The notes beneath the pieces were generated by a model. It saw only the letters and a program-made list of their open reading frames with translations, ran no database searches and had not been told where the DNA came from. 64,000 nucleotides of DNA from Dictyophora rubrovolvata. Lineage: Eukaryota; Basidiomycota; Agaricomycetes; Phallales; Phallaceae. Within the stretch, counting starts at the first letter, position 1. Every line of letters begins with the position of its first letter. The stretch spans positions 1,426,001-1,490,000 of the forward strand of contig CP114125.1 in assembly GCA_029959195.1 (NCBI GenBank), read 5' to 3'. Made by a program: the position numbers and the translations under genes. This document shows, one piece after another, positions 50,802 through 63,600 of this stretch.

Positions 50802-52971
50802 GTTACTACTGGCTGTGTTGTTCATTCTCGAGTATTAAGAGTTAAAAGGAAGGGGACAGCACCAGGCTGCTTGCAAAGAAAGAAACAAGAAAGGATCAAC
50901 GATTAAAAGGGTGAAAGACGAAATTTGAAAGCTTGAAGGGAACCAGAGTCCAATAAATACAAATGCTGATAAAGTAGCAGCATTCCTGAGCTGAGGCTTT
51001 ATGGCGTCTCAATATATCAAGACAAAACTCAGACGTTTCTGTTTGGTCCTTGAACCCAGTGCCACACGTACTTTCACTACTCCGTTACTCTCTGATATTA
51101 CGTGTCCTGAATTACGACACGCTAGATGATTTATCCGTTCTTTTGCACAAACTATTGACGATATCCATCCCGCAACAACAAACCGTTTGACAAAAAAAAA
51201 TAGGTGGCCCGTGCTAGCGTTCGTTGAGTGCCACTTCAGCTTGAAAGATGATCTCATTGTTTCGTTCAATTCCCCTTCTTCCATCAGCACAACATCAGCG
51301 AGTTGCTACAGCAATAGTGGCAAAGAAAATCGCACCTTCTTAGCACTGCAAGTCATAACTCAACTCCGAGTCGTCAACCGCTGATTAAGCTGCCATCGGG
51401 ATTGACATGGGCCATTCAAATTTGCGTTTGTGCCGAAAACAACCCGTGCCGTGTATTGAAATTTTCCATCAAGTTTCAAGCTTCGATTGTCTGTTGCCAT
51501 GAAGAATTTTAAGAGTTGTTATTATGATATGAAAAGAACGGAAGCTATTTTCTCCATTTGTCCGCGGAACTCTGTTACCAACGCACAGCGCGAAAGGTTC
51601 TACTGTGCCCACAATACCGGATTCCTTTGATTGCCATCTCTCTTTCTTTAGTCAAGTCTCACTCCAACCTTCCGATCCCTTCAGAACAAAGAATTTCGAC
51701 CCATTCAGCCTTCTTTCATTCACAACCAGCCTCAGTCCATACCTGTAGAAAATGATGGACGTCAAAATTTCGAAGGACATACGAAGTGAGGGGAGAAGTA
51801 AGAGCATGCTTCAACAACTTATGGGCACTTGGCCAATCCTTCTATCACAAATGATTGTCAATCCCCACTTTTAAACGCATCAGTCAGTCCCCCAACCTGA
51901 ACACCTTGGAATAGTTTTTTATGTAGCGGGTTTGGATAGTAATAGCGGTTACTGGAGCCCGGTATGAAGGACGAGATTCAAGTACGCGACGACGGGAAGT
52001 TCGCTCCTGTTTCTGACACTTCTGGAAAACGTGGCTATACATCCCGTTAAAGTATTCCCAACGAGAAAGGGTCTGTTGATGGAGCCAAGATGGAGTTGAG
52101 ATCGTGAAGCAAACTACATCACACCGTCACGCGTCACGCACAAATGTCACATGTTCTGCCCATGGCTTTGCTCACGCTATAAATAGAGTAGAGCGCTGGA
52201 TACTCGAGCTACTCAAGGCCTACTCAAGTACTCACCGCTTGTTTTTAATCCCCGAATCTGTCCAAAATACTTTTCGTTGAAAAAAGGGTTTTTTTATCAG
52301 CTTTTTAGGGATGCAATAAAACCAGTCTGACAAAGTCACGCTTGAGCACATTGTTCTCTCGCTAAATTGCTTGTTCTCTAATAATGCCACTTCAACGGCT
52401 TTGAGTTACCATGAACCGATTGGGCTGGAGATAAGCGGGAGATCGTTTTGAAGTTGGCATGACTGAGATAATTGAAGATTCAGAAGCGGAAAAATTGAAT
52501 CAGAAGAATTCAGCGAACACAAGTGCTGAGAGAACTGCTCTCCTGCCAGGGCCCAGAGGCCATGCAACAGGTGGCAAGTACGCGCGAAATGTAACTGAAA
52601 ATTGACAATTTCCAATACTGGCCCATGTTGATAATGGTAGTTGAAAACTCGTCACATAGCCCTCTTTTCAAATTGAGTTCGTTGGTCACCCGATGACTAG
52701 TCCACTTGCTTGTCAACGTGTCAACCCGGAACCAGTCACACGCAATGGTAAAGACTTAAAGCTAAGCAGGACATTCATTCATTATTAGGGTTTAAAAACC
52801 AAAAAAAAAAACAGATCGCGTAAAGGTATAGCTAATTTGTGATACATATCCCTCGAAAATACGTGTCAAAGTTTATGTTCAAGAAAAGAGTCTAGGGGCC
52901 CAAAGGTGAGGCGATCTAGCTAAAGACATAGAGCTTACGGACCGCAACCTCCTAAGATGTCGCTCACTAGT
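50802..52971. other. Long gene-poor region
   Basis: About 2.2 kb with only short, unsupported frames. It holds promoter-like sequence at 52100-52230, with CGTCACGCGTCACGC at 52125-52139 and a TATA-like ctataaatag near 52180, but no convincing gene reads from it on the plus strand. Confidence 0.4.
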
Positions 52972-53241
52972 TCAGAAGACATTGCCGTAATCACCGTACC
53001 AGAAGGGCGCCCAATCAACGCGAGTTACGCGACCCGCGCCGATGAGTAAGCGGCATTTTACGCTCCTGGTCTGTCCTGACCGCCTCTTTTTCATTCGACA
53101 GCGCCCTCTGAACGGACGTCGGACCTTCCATGAACCTATTGCTTGTGTGCGTGGTGGAACACCCCCTTGGTTCTCCCCATTCAAATTTGGGGGTACATGA
53201 GACTCCGTCGTGTGCGGTGCGTAGGAATAGAATGTGGACAT
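52972..53241 (-). CDS. Small basic hypothetical protein
   Basis: An 89-codon frame from ATG 53241 (MSTFYSYAPHTTESHVPPN) to a stop at 52972. The middle is strongly basic (RRPFRGRCRMKKRRSGQTRS) with a few Cys, and the end is aromatic (WAPFWYGDYGNVF). A TATA box lies about 100 bases upstream, followed by a CT-rich leader. A decayed inverted copy at 6484-6830 shares leader and coding sequence. That makes a real transcribed unit more likely, because both promoter and frame were duplicated. No known family; it could be one exon of a larger gene. Confidence 0.45.
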   Translation of the reverse strand: MSTFYSYAPHTTESHVPPNLNGENQGGVPPRTQAIGSWKVRRPFRGRCRMKKRRSGQTRSVKCRLLIGAGRVTRVDWAPFWYGDYGNVF

Positions 53242-53342
53242 GACGATGTAAAGATCTTATCGATGGAAAAGGAAGATGGGTTAACAGATATGAAACAAGA
53301 GGCTTCTTGTGTTGGTTGATGAAGGGAAAGGGAAGCGAGGGG

Positions 53343-53351
53343 CTTTATATA
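53343..53351 (-). promoter_or_regulatory. TATA box (TATATAAAG)
   Basis: Reads TATATAAAG on the minus strand, about 100 bases before the ATG of the small basic ORF. Confidence 0.5.
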
Positions 53352-53678
53352 CATACCTTCACAGATCGTGGACACATAAATAATACGTAATTTGCTTGGA
53401 ACGTCGTCCAGTGGCCCTACATTTCTGAGAATCCACGTTGTCGACACTACCTATCGTCCAGCTTTCATATATACCTATCACCACTCAAGTTGAGAGTACA
53501 GAACAGTCTCATATAATTACAGTCCACAAAAAATGACACTTCGTTCATTTTTGGACTCCCGAAAGTAAAACATTATACATAGCACAATAATTTACAAAAA
53601 ACCACCTTGAATATGCACGCAAACACTGGTACCGCGTCAAACAGTCACGGTACTGATCATCTCTGAATCAGTCCCAGT

Positions 53679-55441
53679 TCAAATAGACTCCGAGTCGTTG
53701 ACATCATCTGCTAACTCGTCTCCAAGAGCGAGATCGCCATTATTTCCTGCCTCAAAAGTAGCATCACGATTTAAATTATCATGATCCCCCAGTTCCGCAA
53801 GGATGGATTGGTCCATGTGTTGCAGGACAGTCTGAATTTGCAGTGTTGGCAGCGTTAAGTTGTTGGCCTCTATTTCTAGGGAATTACGTTGACGAAGATC
53901 CAATGTAAATCCAGTAATCAAAATAGGCGATAGGCTGTAATTAGGATGAGAATCATGAAATCAAAATAACGTTTAGAGAGTCTCAAACAATCTTACCTAT
54001 TTTCGTAATCGATCGAAATATTAAATAGAGGACTCTAATCATAAGATTCAGAATACAAAATTATATTTGAGTCTGGGTGCAAAAAATCTTGGTGCTTACA
54101 TTGACCCCCTGGAAAAGAAATTAAAAAGCTATTGAACTAAGGCCATATGCAAACTTACTGCTCGATGGACGATTACGGTGGTGATGGTTATAGTGATCAC
54201 GAAGCTTATCAAGCCAAATAAATATAATGTATCTATAGCAAAATTATATGCTCACAAGAATCTCGAGAAAACTAAGTGGATTAACTCATCAGAATGCAAT
54301 AGATCTTTACAACGGAATATTATTGAGACATACTTTGCGCCAGGAATATGGAAACGAGGTCATCGCTGCTTTGAATTCCAGCTTCACGTTTCAATTTCCA
54401 GGTCCCCCAAATGTTCCACAAGCAGACTCCGAATACTAGGAGATCGGTAATGACGGTGACAATGTTTTGAAGAAGCCCGACAAGCACCAACTCATCTGAG
54501 ATGTAAATAAATTTATCAATAAATTTGACGACGCTGAGAAACAAATTCATAAAATGTGAACATACTATTGGCACTATAAATCGAATATTAGCAAGAAGTG
54601 GGATAAAGGTTGTTTGACTGACTGACATGGGAACGCATCCGTTGAATACGATTGCCTCTGCAAAACAGGTTATTAGCGCTATCTCACACCATCCAGTTAG
54701 CTTGAAAAGCCTTCTTACCAAAAAGTTGTATAGCCAGTCCTGAAAAGACACTGAAGGATAAAATTCCACCCAATATCTTATTACCCCGACAGAGCGAATA
54801 TGCTCGGGCAATCAACAAACCTAGCGTAAATCAGGTTATCCATACATACCCGGTAAACACTGTTGCACTAACCTTGAATACCGAAATATGAAAGGAGAGC
54901 CATAGCATTTGACGCATCGGCGAGGCCATTGCAAACCCTTTGTTCTTTTTAGCCTTCTGATTTCACCAATTATAACGATAGAATCATACCCTCCCAGCTG
55001 AAAATGGTCATAAAAACGATTGGTACTTATAGTCATCGGGAAATTACTAAGGTTTTTTCACTCACCGGTGAAAATTGAACTGCAATATTGAGTCCTTCAC
55101 CAATCAAGGTCCCATATCTCGCACAGATATAAAGGAATGTTGGTAGACTGAATCGTTTGGACCAGATATATTCGACTTCCCGTCCGAAATTCAGTAGGGT
55201 AGCATAAGTTACAAGTGCTGCAGGTCTTCAAACCCGGCTCATCGGTCTAATCAAAATCGGGGTAACTCACCTAGACTGCTGATAAGACACAATCCGAAAA
55301 CATAGCTAGGCGCACATTAAAACATGTTTTGTGACTGTAGAAAGATGGTTTATGTACATACCTTTCAAATAGTTCTTGATTTAAAGCATCCATCATGGCC
55401 GCATCCTGAGCATCAGTCATGTTACTGGTCATGTTGTTCAT
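53679..55441 (-). CDS. DUF6533-type multi-pass membrane protein (copy 2)
   Basis: Start ATG 55441, stop at 53679. Paralogue of the gene at 49053-50801, same strand. Exons give SYVFGLCLISSLALVTYATL, then LNFGREVEYIWSKRFSLPTF and LYICARYGTLIGEGLNIAVQ, and then a 7-base exon (CTGGGAG) joined to RVCNGLADASNAMALLSYFG. Later hydrophobic segments and the tail motif LDLRQRN ... LPTLQIQTVLQHMDQS parallel copy 1. About seven membrane spans are expected, with an acidic cytosolic tail. The matching microexon and tail show that both copies kept the same structure. The copies flank the small basic ORF, so this is an interrupted tandem pair. Function unknown. Confidence 0.7.
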
Positions 55442-57017
55442 TTTTCACAAAAGAAAAAGTTGAATGGCGAAAAGACTTGTGTGTTTAATTATTGGAACTA
55501 CTGGTACAGGAAAAAAATGAGAAAAGCCGAAAGAGATTTGTTTCGGTCTGGGGGAAAGTGGAGCCTATTAAATAAAGATAAGCTCTGTGCTGTGGTGAGC
55601 ATTGGCCCATCTGACTTAGGATAGGATTTCGTTTCATACTTACTAAAATAAGCCGAAATCTTTGAAATTCGAACTTTAGTGTGCAGTGTCGGAACGAAAT
55701 CAGGCGGAGCTGATGCCAGTTACCGATCCAATGAATGTACATCCGTCAAACTCAGGCCGCCCATCATGCATCATGCATCATGATATGTAAATTATTGTAA
55801 CGTTAATGTTATCGTCGAGTGCTGGCTGTCACATGTCAGAACTCAGCGCTTTAACACAGCACTGCGTCGAATTGTAAAGGATTTCTGGTTGAGGGAGATG
55901 TTGAGGTTGATTATTGATTCAATCCAATTTGAAATACGTAAATACACCGCCTCCAATTCGCCTGCTGCTGTGCTATGGGGAATTATCGAAACTATTGAAA
56001 AAAAAGACCGTAGTGATCACAATCGGGGAACACAGCTACTGCATCGCACTATGACGAACCATCGAGACTTTTATTTTTGGCAGAATGATTCTGCAAATGC
56101 CCAGAATTTGCTCATGTGTACGAAGAGATTTAATCTGCATTTGTTTCAGCCAATCTGATAAACTTAAACCACAAACCCCCATGTTGACTAGATTGATTGG
56201 ACGTACATATAGTCTCTCTCTTTATACAGAGCCCACTAAACAACTACAAAAATGGTAAATCAAACTCAACAATGAACCTTGGAACGAACTTTAATCAACT
56301 GACAATCAAGTCTGGGACGGGGTGTAAGAAAGAAGAAGTAAGAGCTGGGTGTAATAGTCTAGACAATACAAGGTTAATTTCGCACAACGACGGATCATCA
56401 CACTAAGTCATCGCATGGCTTGCATTATCAGTATCGTCAAATCTCAATCACCCCAACATCGAACTTTTTAGGCACAAGCCAATTACGGATAGCATGAGAA
56501 ACTGAAATTTCGAGGTACGCGACGTCCGAGAATCTCGATTACTGGGGTCATGAACGCTCGATACCTGAGATAAATTTCCGTCATTTCCAGGAGAACCGAC
56601 AAAGGAAGAGATAAAGTAAGGATCGTGCCAATGTTGTGCCGATGGCAGGATAAAAGTGAACTACGTCACGCATGTCACGCGTTTAAACTAATACAGACTC
56701 CGCTACCGGCCAGCATCGTGGTACAACGGTAGGCCGCAACTCACTGAATCGGAATCATCTTGATTGCAGACTCGTCTCAAGTATGGCTCCTTTCAAACAG
56801 GGCTGAACACAGAAAACGTATCAATATCAGGAGCAGTATAAGATTGAAAAGTGGGATAAAGATAGGTTAACCACGATGGACATACAGTATGTGGGCGGCC
56901 ACTATCAAGTGATGGCGATGGTGATTTTGAAGTTGCGGTCAGAAGCACAGTAAGTATATCAAATATGTATACATTTAACGAATTAACATTACAACGAAAG
57001 ATCTTTCACTTTCACTA
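55442..57017. other. Gene-poor region
   Basis: Short open frames only (one of 89 codons at 55889 without family features). CGTCACGCATGTCACGCGT at 56664-56682 matches the repeated promoter-like motif seen elsewhere. A triple gcatcat run lies near 55765. Confidence 0.4.
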
Positions 57018-57632
57018 CTAATTTATTGATCTTTTCAAAACGGATGACAGCAAATTACGATGTTCTCTGAGTTTTTGGGTGAGATGGTCTTGCCAGCCGT
57101 CTCCAATTGAATGCTCAGTGAGAGATTGTCGGGAAAAAGCATTCCGAACAACATTTGAAGGATGATCTCGAGGATGTTCATTAAGACTCAGTTCGTGATG
57201 CATGAGCTAATAGGACCTGGAGCGGCGAACCGGTCGAGCAATGGGTTGACTTCCCCAGTCAATTTTCGAGGCTTGGAGTCAACAAGGTCGCCAGATTTTT
57301 CTTTATAAAGTTTCCTCTTTTCATATTCCTCGAGCCATTTCGCACGTGCAGCATGTACTGGGTGTTCTTCGAAAGTGTATGGATGAGGCTGAATTCGAAC
57401 TGCTCGCACGGTCGATGGTTTTGAACGCGATACAACTTGAATATCATCAATCATCAAAAAGTAAGTTTTCTTTTTCAGGTTGGCATTCACCTGACGATGG
57501 AACAAATGCTATTTTCGCTCCAAACATGGGACCAAAATAGGGATCGGTCATCCAAGGATCTCTTGGTACTAGGGCGTATTTTCCGAACGGATGACGAGGA
57601 AGTCTAATGTTCGACGGCACCAACGTAGGCAT
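57018..57632 (-). CDS. Small hypothetical protein, three exons
   Basis: Start ATG 57632, stop at 57018-57020. Two in-frame introns: one of about 54 bases after FVPSSG, the other of 50 bases after LLDRFAAP, with a good branch-like tcttaat and acceptor TCGAG. The product is about 165 residues: a Pro-rich start (MPTLVPSNIRLPRHPFGKYA), a charged helix (AKWLEEYEKRKLYKEKSGD) and an Arg/His-rich end (LTQKLREHRNLLSSVLKR). No signal, membrane or enzyme motif. The short basic start and helical body could fit a small mitochondrial or ribosome-associated protein, but that is only a guess. Confidence 0.6.
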
Positions 57633-60409
57633 GGTTGCGTAATTGAAGCGAACGAGAATACTATATGGATAGAGTGGCTAACGGGACGTGGATTGAGAGT
57701 CAGCAGTGAGCAAAAATGAGAACTTAAACTAATTCCTACTAGATATTTGAACCTGTTCAAAGAAAGCGAAATAACAATTAGACCACTTGAGCTTGAACGT
57801 CTCATATTTAAATGCATGTGCACTGCATCATTTTCGCAAGCTTCCTTTTTTCTTTTGTGAAACAAACAAAGGAACAGAAAAAAAAAACGCGCCGCGATGG
57901 AACAAAGGTACTGTTGAAACGTGTCTGACGAACAACGGAAGCGTTTTAAGTGTTTAGGATGATACACTACACCAATTATTTTGCATTCGCGAAATAAGCT
58001 CGACGGGCGAGTACTTTAATTATCTTAACTATCAATTGCTCAAAGTGGGGATCAAGCGAGCGAAAGCTGACTAAGGCTGAAGCGCACAGAACAAGCACAG
58101 AATGTTCGCAGTCCTAATTGCCACAGGTCGTGTAGTCCCGTGTATTTTGTAATCTCAATTAATATAATGCATCGACACTCTTCAATAAGTCTGTTGATCC
58201 TGTACATGTCCCGGGGAACGGGCCCCCAGTTCGCCATACTTCTCGCCACGCTTTGTCAGTCCAGCAACTGGCAAAAATAATGCAAAGCGTACACTGGAAC
58301 ATGGGCGTTCCCATTCAACCACGCCAATCCCATTATATATTGGGTCCGCGTCCATTGGGCATTGGATCTGGTCGTCCGACGTACATAAACCCCAACTCCC
58401 TTCTAGCTCTAACCCCGCTTGCCACTTGCGCAATCCACCAAACAGTACAACTTTAACACATTATTCCAGATAAAAGTCAAGGAAGAGGACGTTCCAGACT
58501 ATAGTAGGGGTCGTCCGGGCCGTGTCAGTACCGCATAGGTCGTTGGAAGGTTCCTTCCTTATCTGCATACGGGACTGAGAGCACCCTATAGCCGCCAACT
58601 CAGCTACAATATGGCAATGCCCTTTTCCATCAGACGGTTTGGGGTAAATGTGCGGGTCCCAGGTTTCCCAGTAAATAACACTCGAAACAACATTATAGCG
58701 ATGTGCACGATCTTGGGTAGAAAAAGGAGAGAGCGGGAAATCTGGGGTACCAGCATGCTTTAGATACTCATCCGGAAAAGATGAATGAGTATATCTGGCA
58801 TTTAAAAATGTTTTGAAAGAAGTTCCATTCACTCGGTTATTCCCTTGACAAGACAATCGCTTGAGAGATTGTCATACAGACCGGTCCCCGCTGGCTGTAG
58901 TGTCTATACCTCGAGTTGCGCAACATGTTTCTATATCATGTCTTTCGGGATGTTATTGAGTAGTGTACTGTGATTGATCCTAGTTATATAGATGCGTTAT
59001 GCAAAAAAGAAAAGAAAAGAAAAGAAGGGGAGAGAAGGGAAAAGAAAAGAAAAAATGGAACTCATAGATGATAGAAATATCCTCCGGCTAACATATTGCG
59101 TCCTTGAGATGGCACCGCACGATTGTCAATTGGGCCCAACGAGAAAAGACATCTCCACATACTGCGACTGATTTTGAAGCTATAGCCTAGTACGCGCGCC
59201 AAATTCCTGTGAAGCTGTTAGTGTCATTTTGCACCGTATGGCTGAGGAATGGACGCAGTGGGAGTGGAACAAAGCAGAGTTGAAAGCAGATGGATGAAGG
59301 TCGATGGCCGGCCATCGATGAACACAACCACGTCACGTAATGTCACGGACTCACCACCACGTATCAATGCCACGAACGAGTATATTTAGGCAGAGAAAAC
59401 CATGTACCGAATCTTAAACCGAAGTTGTGGAATTTGTAACGCAGATAAACCAGTTTGATTGGAGACTCGTCTATGTTCTTTCCAAATTGCCTAGTAAGCT
59501 TTGTTCGGTGCTACTTGTGATTCTTTCTTTCTCTCAACTTCTTTCACATTCACAAGCTCCCGACCACGCACATACGGCCTCTGGTACCGCATCATGTCTC
59601 TGTATTGATTCCCTCAAACGACAGTCCCTTATAAAGCCAGATAATGCATGAATTGACAAGTTGAGAGTGAGAACGACCTCTTTCAAATGGAGAGTATGAG
59701 AGCGCACATAGCAGCATGATTTATGTGGTAAGGCTTCCTCTTTCGTCCACGATAGATCCCGTTTTACCATACCCGTTAGTAGTGTTTACGACAACAATCA
59801 TGATATCACAACGTTCGAGTATTTGAACGCAATCTTGTAGGCCAGAAGTGGACGATGACCTTAATACTCACAAGGCAGTTGACTTATTTGCAAAAGTCGA
59901 AAATAGACGAAAGGCGAAGATGCACACTAGTAAAGGCACAGCAGATTACACGTAAGCTTCAACACCTCCCAAATTCGCATTTTACCTTTGCGTCTGCCTC
60001 CTTCCAAATCCGATTGAGAGATCTTGTAGATAGGTGGGATGCTCGCAGTCTCGGGTTTGCACTACTTTTACTCATTGTGATCGTGCACCCTCCTTTGGGT
60101 ATATAAGAGTCGTTTATTTCTCCTCGAAATTGTCATCTTCCTATGTTCGGCGGCAGGCATCGCTTAGTCGCTTAACCGCGTATGGTTTAGATATCCGAGC
60201 CTCCAGGGGAGACCTGCCATACTTGTCATTGATATCGATCTATCATGATGCGAAGATTTTCGGTGCGGTGTCCGCTCAGCTGCGCAGAAGACCATGGTAT
60301 GCAAATAACGCTGAACATTTTTTTCAAACTTACTACTTGACTTCCTCTTTGACATTACTGGCCTCTTGCTGATACTACTATCATTCTACGGACTCGTTAC
60401 TGTTCACAT
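57633..60409. other. Gene-poor region
   Basis: Minus-strand frames at 58182-58433 and 58461-58856 have protein-like stretches (VIYWETWDPHIYPKPSDGKG) but no start or join that I trust; they may be remnants. 59331-59347 holds CGTCACGTAATGTCACG and a TATA-like tatattta near 59382. Confidence 0.4.
59010..59055. repeat. (AAAAG)n purine repeat
   Basis: Low-complexity AAAAG/GGGAGA tract in the intergenic region. Confidence 0.8.
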
Positions 60410-62447
60410 ATGCCAACAAGTCCCACACGTTTTATCCAACTAACCAATGATAATTCACTTATAAAGTATGAGCCTGGTGGTAGTGCATGGAGTAGCGTTC
60501 CAAAAACAAGCAATATGTTTCAAATTGGAACCATGGGATCTCCTATATCTTCCTCTCTAAAAACTACGAACAACGGCACGATTTCTTTCAGTTTCGAAGG
60601 TAAGTTAACTTTGTTTAAGTTCATCTGAGGCAGATCCCGTCTTTACTACTCCACTTTTTTTAGGTTTTGATATAGTGGTCGTAGTATCATACATCCCGCC
60701 TTCGTCAAGCACAGGCTCCGGATCCAGTCCGATTGTGAACTGCAAAGTAGACGACAAAATATTAGGTACTAACATACCACAATCTGCGCAGAACAACTGG
60801 GCTATTTGCGATAGTGGGAATTTGTCAGATGGCGAACACACCCTTGTAGTCGATATTCCAAATGCCGCTGGTTCTTCAATCTTTTTCGACTACATCCTAT
60901 ACGCTCCTTCACCGAACAGTCAGCCAGATCTGACCGATGTATCCGTTCGAATTGAGGCAGATGACACGTCTATAAGTTATTCCGGAGGCTTTGTGATCGA
61001 AAGTGATACGGGCTCAGCTCAGCTTACCAACGCTGGAAATGCATTTATCAAAGTATCATTTATTGGTGAGCTGAATCACGCCCTATTGATTCAATAGTAA
61101 TACTGATAGACTAGGCCAACAACTCACTTGGTACGGAGTGTACTCAACTTTCCTGCCATTTATCCCATCCACAGCCGAATATTCCGTCGACGGGGGATCT
61201 CCCATACAATTCCCTCTTTCAGGTCTGACGGACGATGGGTCCAACACAACAGCCTTACTCAATCAAATTTTGTTTCATACCGAAATTCTTCCGCAGGGAT
61301 CTCACGAACTGACAGCAACATACCTTGGAAACGAGGAGCATACGGAACTGGGTCTCGCTTTTGTAGTGGTGCAGAATGGAAGTGGTGTCGCCGCACCTTC
61401 TACTGGCCCTAGTGGCCCTGTCGACACTCCTACAGCTACACCTTCTCAGTCGACTTCGACAAAGTCGCACAATAACAGGAACGTAATCATTGGCGTCGTT
61501 GTCGGCGTCAGTGGCGCCTTTCTCTTGCTCGTAATTGGCTTTTTCCTCTTTAGAAGACACATAAAGCGTACCCTGAAGAAGAAAGAAATGTTCAAGTCAA
61601 AAGAGTTGCCAGAATCCGATCCTATACGCCCCTTCAAGACGAATTCTTCCGAGTTCGTTAATCGGAATTCAAATTCCCTTCAAATTACCCGAGAACGAGT
61701 TGACACGCCAGTACGACTCAGTCAAACGGTCACATCAGATTCTTCGTACAATGCACCAACTCTGATCATTCCGCCGATTCCGCCGATAATCCCGAACGAG
61801 GCACAGAGCATAAACTCAGCAAGGATGTTGACACTGGCTCAGTCAATTGATACTCCTGAAACTGCTGCGTCATTAATCTCGAACGTGCAGTCACCCTACA
61901 CCCCTACTCCAACTCCATTTCACATTCCGACTCTTCCGACACATCAAATTATCGAAGCGGATCAACAGCGACCTCAAATAACAGTTGAAACTGGCCCTCT
62001 TCAGACACCCCATATCGACGGATTTCACTCGCATAACGATCACAACTTCGCCGATGTGGCCGCTAGTACTACTAGTGCTGTCATGGACAATGACAGGCAA
62101 TTACAACACCGCAATTCTCCAGTGCATCGAGAGGTAAATCTAGGTGTTAGTGTAGAACAGCCTGGTGTTGATACGTCCCCTCGGGAGACAATGGAAATGC
62201 CGTCTGCCTCCCCTTTGAACCCAATAGCAGTCCCAGCTTTGTTAACTGTGAGTAAAGTTTATATGAGATACTGACCCCGCATTTCACACGTTACTTTAAA
62301 TTAATGATCTTTAAGGTCTTCAACGAAGAAAGATATGCAGATAGCGGAGTTCGTTTGGGTAGGCAGCAGACACTGTCGTATGGAGCGTTATCGTTGGCTT
62401 CTACTATGTCTAAAGATGGGTTACCTCCTATGTATACTTCTCGTTGA
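60410..62447 (+). CDS. Single-pass membrane protein with beta-sandwich-like ectodomain
   Basis: Exons 60410-60599, 60664-61065, 61115-62247 and 62316-62447 join in frame to about 618 residues. The N-terminal part (RFIQLTNDNSLIKYEPGGSA, W-containing, then GTISFSFEGFDIVVVVSYIP) and a second similar half (LTWYGVYSTFLPFIPSTAEY, ELTATYL) look like the duplicated galactose-binding-like beta sandwiches common in agaricomycete membrane proteins. A Ser/Thr/Pro stalk (STKSHNNRN) precedes one strong membrane span (VIIGVVVGVSGAFLLLVIGF) followed by basic RRHIKR. The long cytosolic tail is Ser/Thr/Pro rich and ends YGALSLASTMSKDGLPPMYT. No clear signal peptide is seen; the span may act as the signal anchor. 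Possible cell-surface or wall-sensing role, inferred only from architecture. Confidence 0.8.
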
Positions 62448-63055
62448 CGTTGGTATACGTATGTTGGTGAAGTCACAGTAGTGTTGTCTCTTCTGTATGA
62501 GAATATTGTTCTTTCTTACAAAAAGAAGCCCTATATTATAATCCAGTCGTAGCAAGAGCTTATCGCAATAATACATACGGTTTTCAATGAAAAGATAACA
62601 AAGCGAATGGGAGAACATGATTTATCACTCCTAGCCAGTGTGACAACAGGTTTTCGGGGATCAGACTCATGAATGGGAGTAAACGGGAGCGGGTCGCAAA
62701 GGATAATCCACGAAAGTTGAACTTCATTACTAGTAGATTATCTGTATATTTTCTAACAGCACAGCTTGAGGACACGGACTACCAAATTAAGACATCGTAT
62801 GTTACATGACAAGTCTTAACCTGCGTTTCGCCATCATCCATTGAGTGGCATTGACATGAACGATATATGCCTTCAAAATTAAAAGCTGTCTAGCAAGTTG
62901 AAACAAGGAACACACAACAAGGATCGGGCATAATTAAATCAGATATCTTCTTCTACAGTTGAGATATCCTTCCCTGACATCCCATCCGGAGCCCCCTGTA
63001 GTACCCCCTAACCTGACTAACGTCTTTTGCCACTAACAACCATCTCGAGCGCACC
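62448..63055. other. Intergenic stretch, no gene seen
   Basis: 3' flank of the membrane-protein gene and promoter of the next; nothing further supported. Confidence 0.5.
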
Positions 63056-63600
63056 ATGGAAATCAAAAGAACCACCGTAGAAGAATTTCTCGAATTCTTC
63101 AGATATCAGCCTAGAAATCCAAGGCGGAAATCACCTGTAAAACGTATCTATCATGTGGTATGTCCAATTTTTTCGTGTTCTTTCGACTGTATTTTGACCG
63201 TTGTCAATGTGTATCTTAGGATCCATCCCTCGAAGATTCGAATGGCAATTCAGATGCCCTAGAATCGTATGCAGCCTTATCTCCCCTAGAGGTAGAAAGG
63301 CTCATAAATGAATGGAGCGAATATAGCAAAAGCCAAGTATGTGCCTTCGAATTTGCCTCAATTGACCAAATTACCCACCTTCCTCAGGCGGCAATATTGT
63401 GGGGAACTGAACTTATCTTCAACTTGTGAATTATTTAAGGTATATTCCATACGGGATGCTCATATAATAACATTTTCGAATGTTGTTATCTTGCTTAGAC
63501 GATTTGTTCAGATGTCTCACCTCCTAACCTGTGGCACGCTCGATATGAGGGACTTAGGGTTGAGAACGATGATCTTTGACATCTGATATTCTTATTTACT
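63056..63600 (+). CDS. Hypothetical protein, 5' exons
   Basis: ATG at 63056 opens MEIKRTTVEEFLEFFRYQPR and a basic RNPRRKSPVKR. An intron at 63158-63219 leads in phase to DPSLEDSNGNSDALESYAAL ... LINEWSEYSKSQ, ending at 63336. Further exon-like stretches follow (AAILWGTELIFNL near 63388, SPPNLWHARYEGLRVEN near 63510), but I could not fix their joins or the 3' end. No family recognised. Confidence 0.45.

Noticed and set aside
51187-51755. Two 65-codon plus-strand frames in the gene-poor region
   Set aside because: No motif or splice support.
55889-56158. 89-codon frame
   Set aside because: Isolated, no homologous features; probably chance.
48128-58075. Short repeat gagcgaaagctgactaag at about 48,128 and 58,057
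   Set aside because: Only about 20-30 bases long with no wider homology visible; too short to call an element.
58182-58856. Two minus-strand frames with protein-like stretches
   Set aside because: No trusted ATG or splice join; could be a gene remnant but I cannot support a call.
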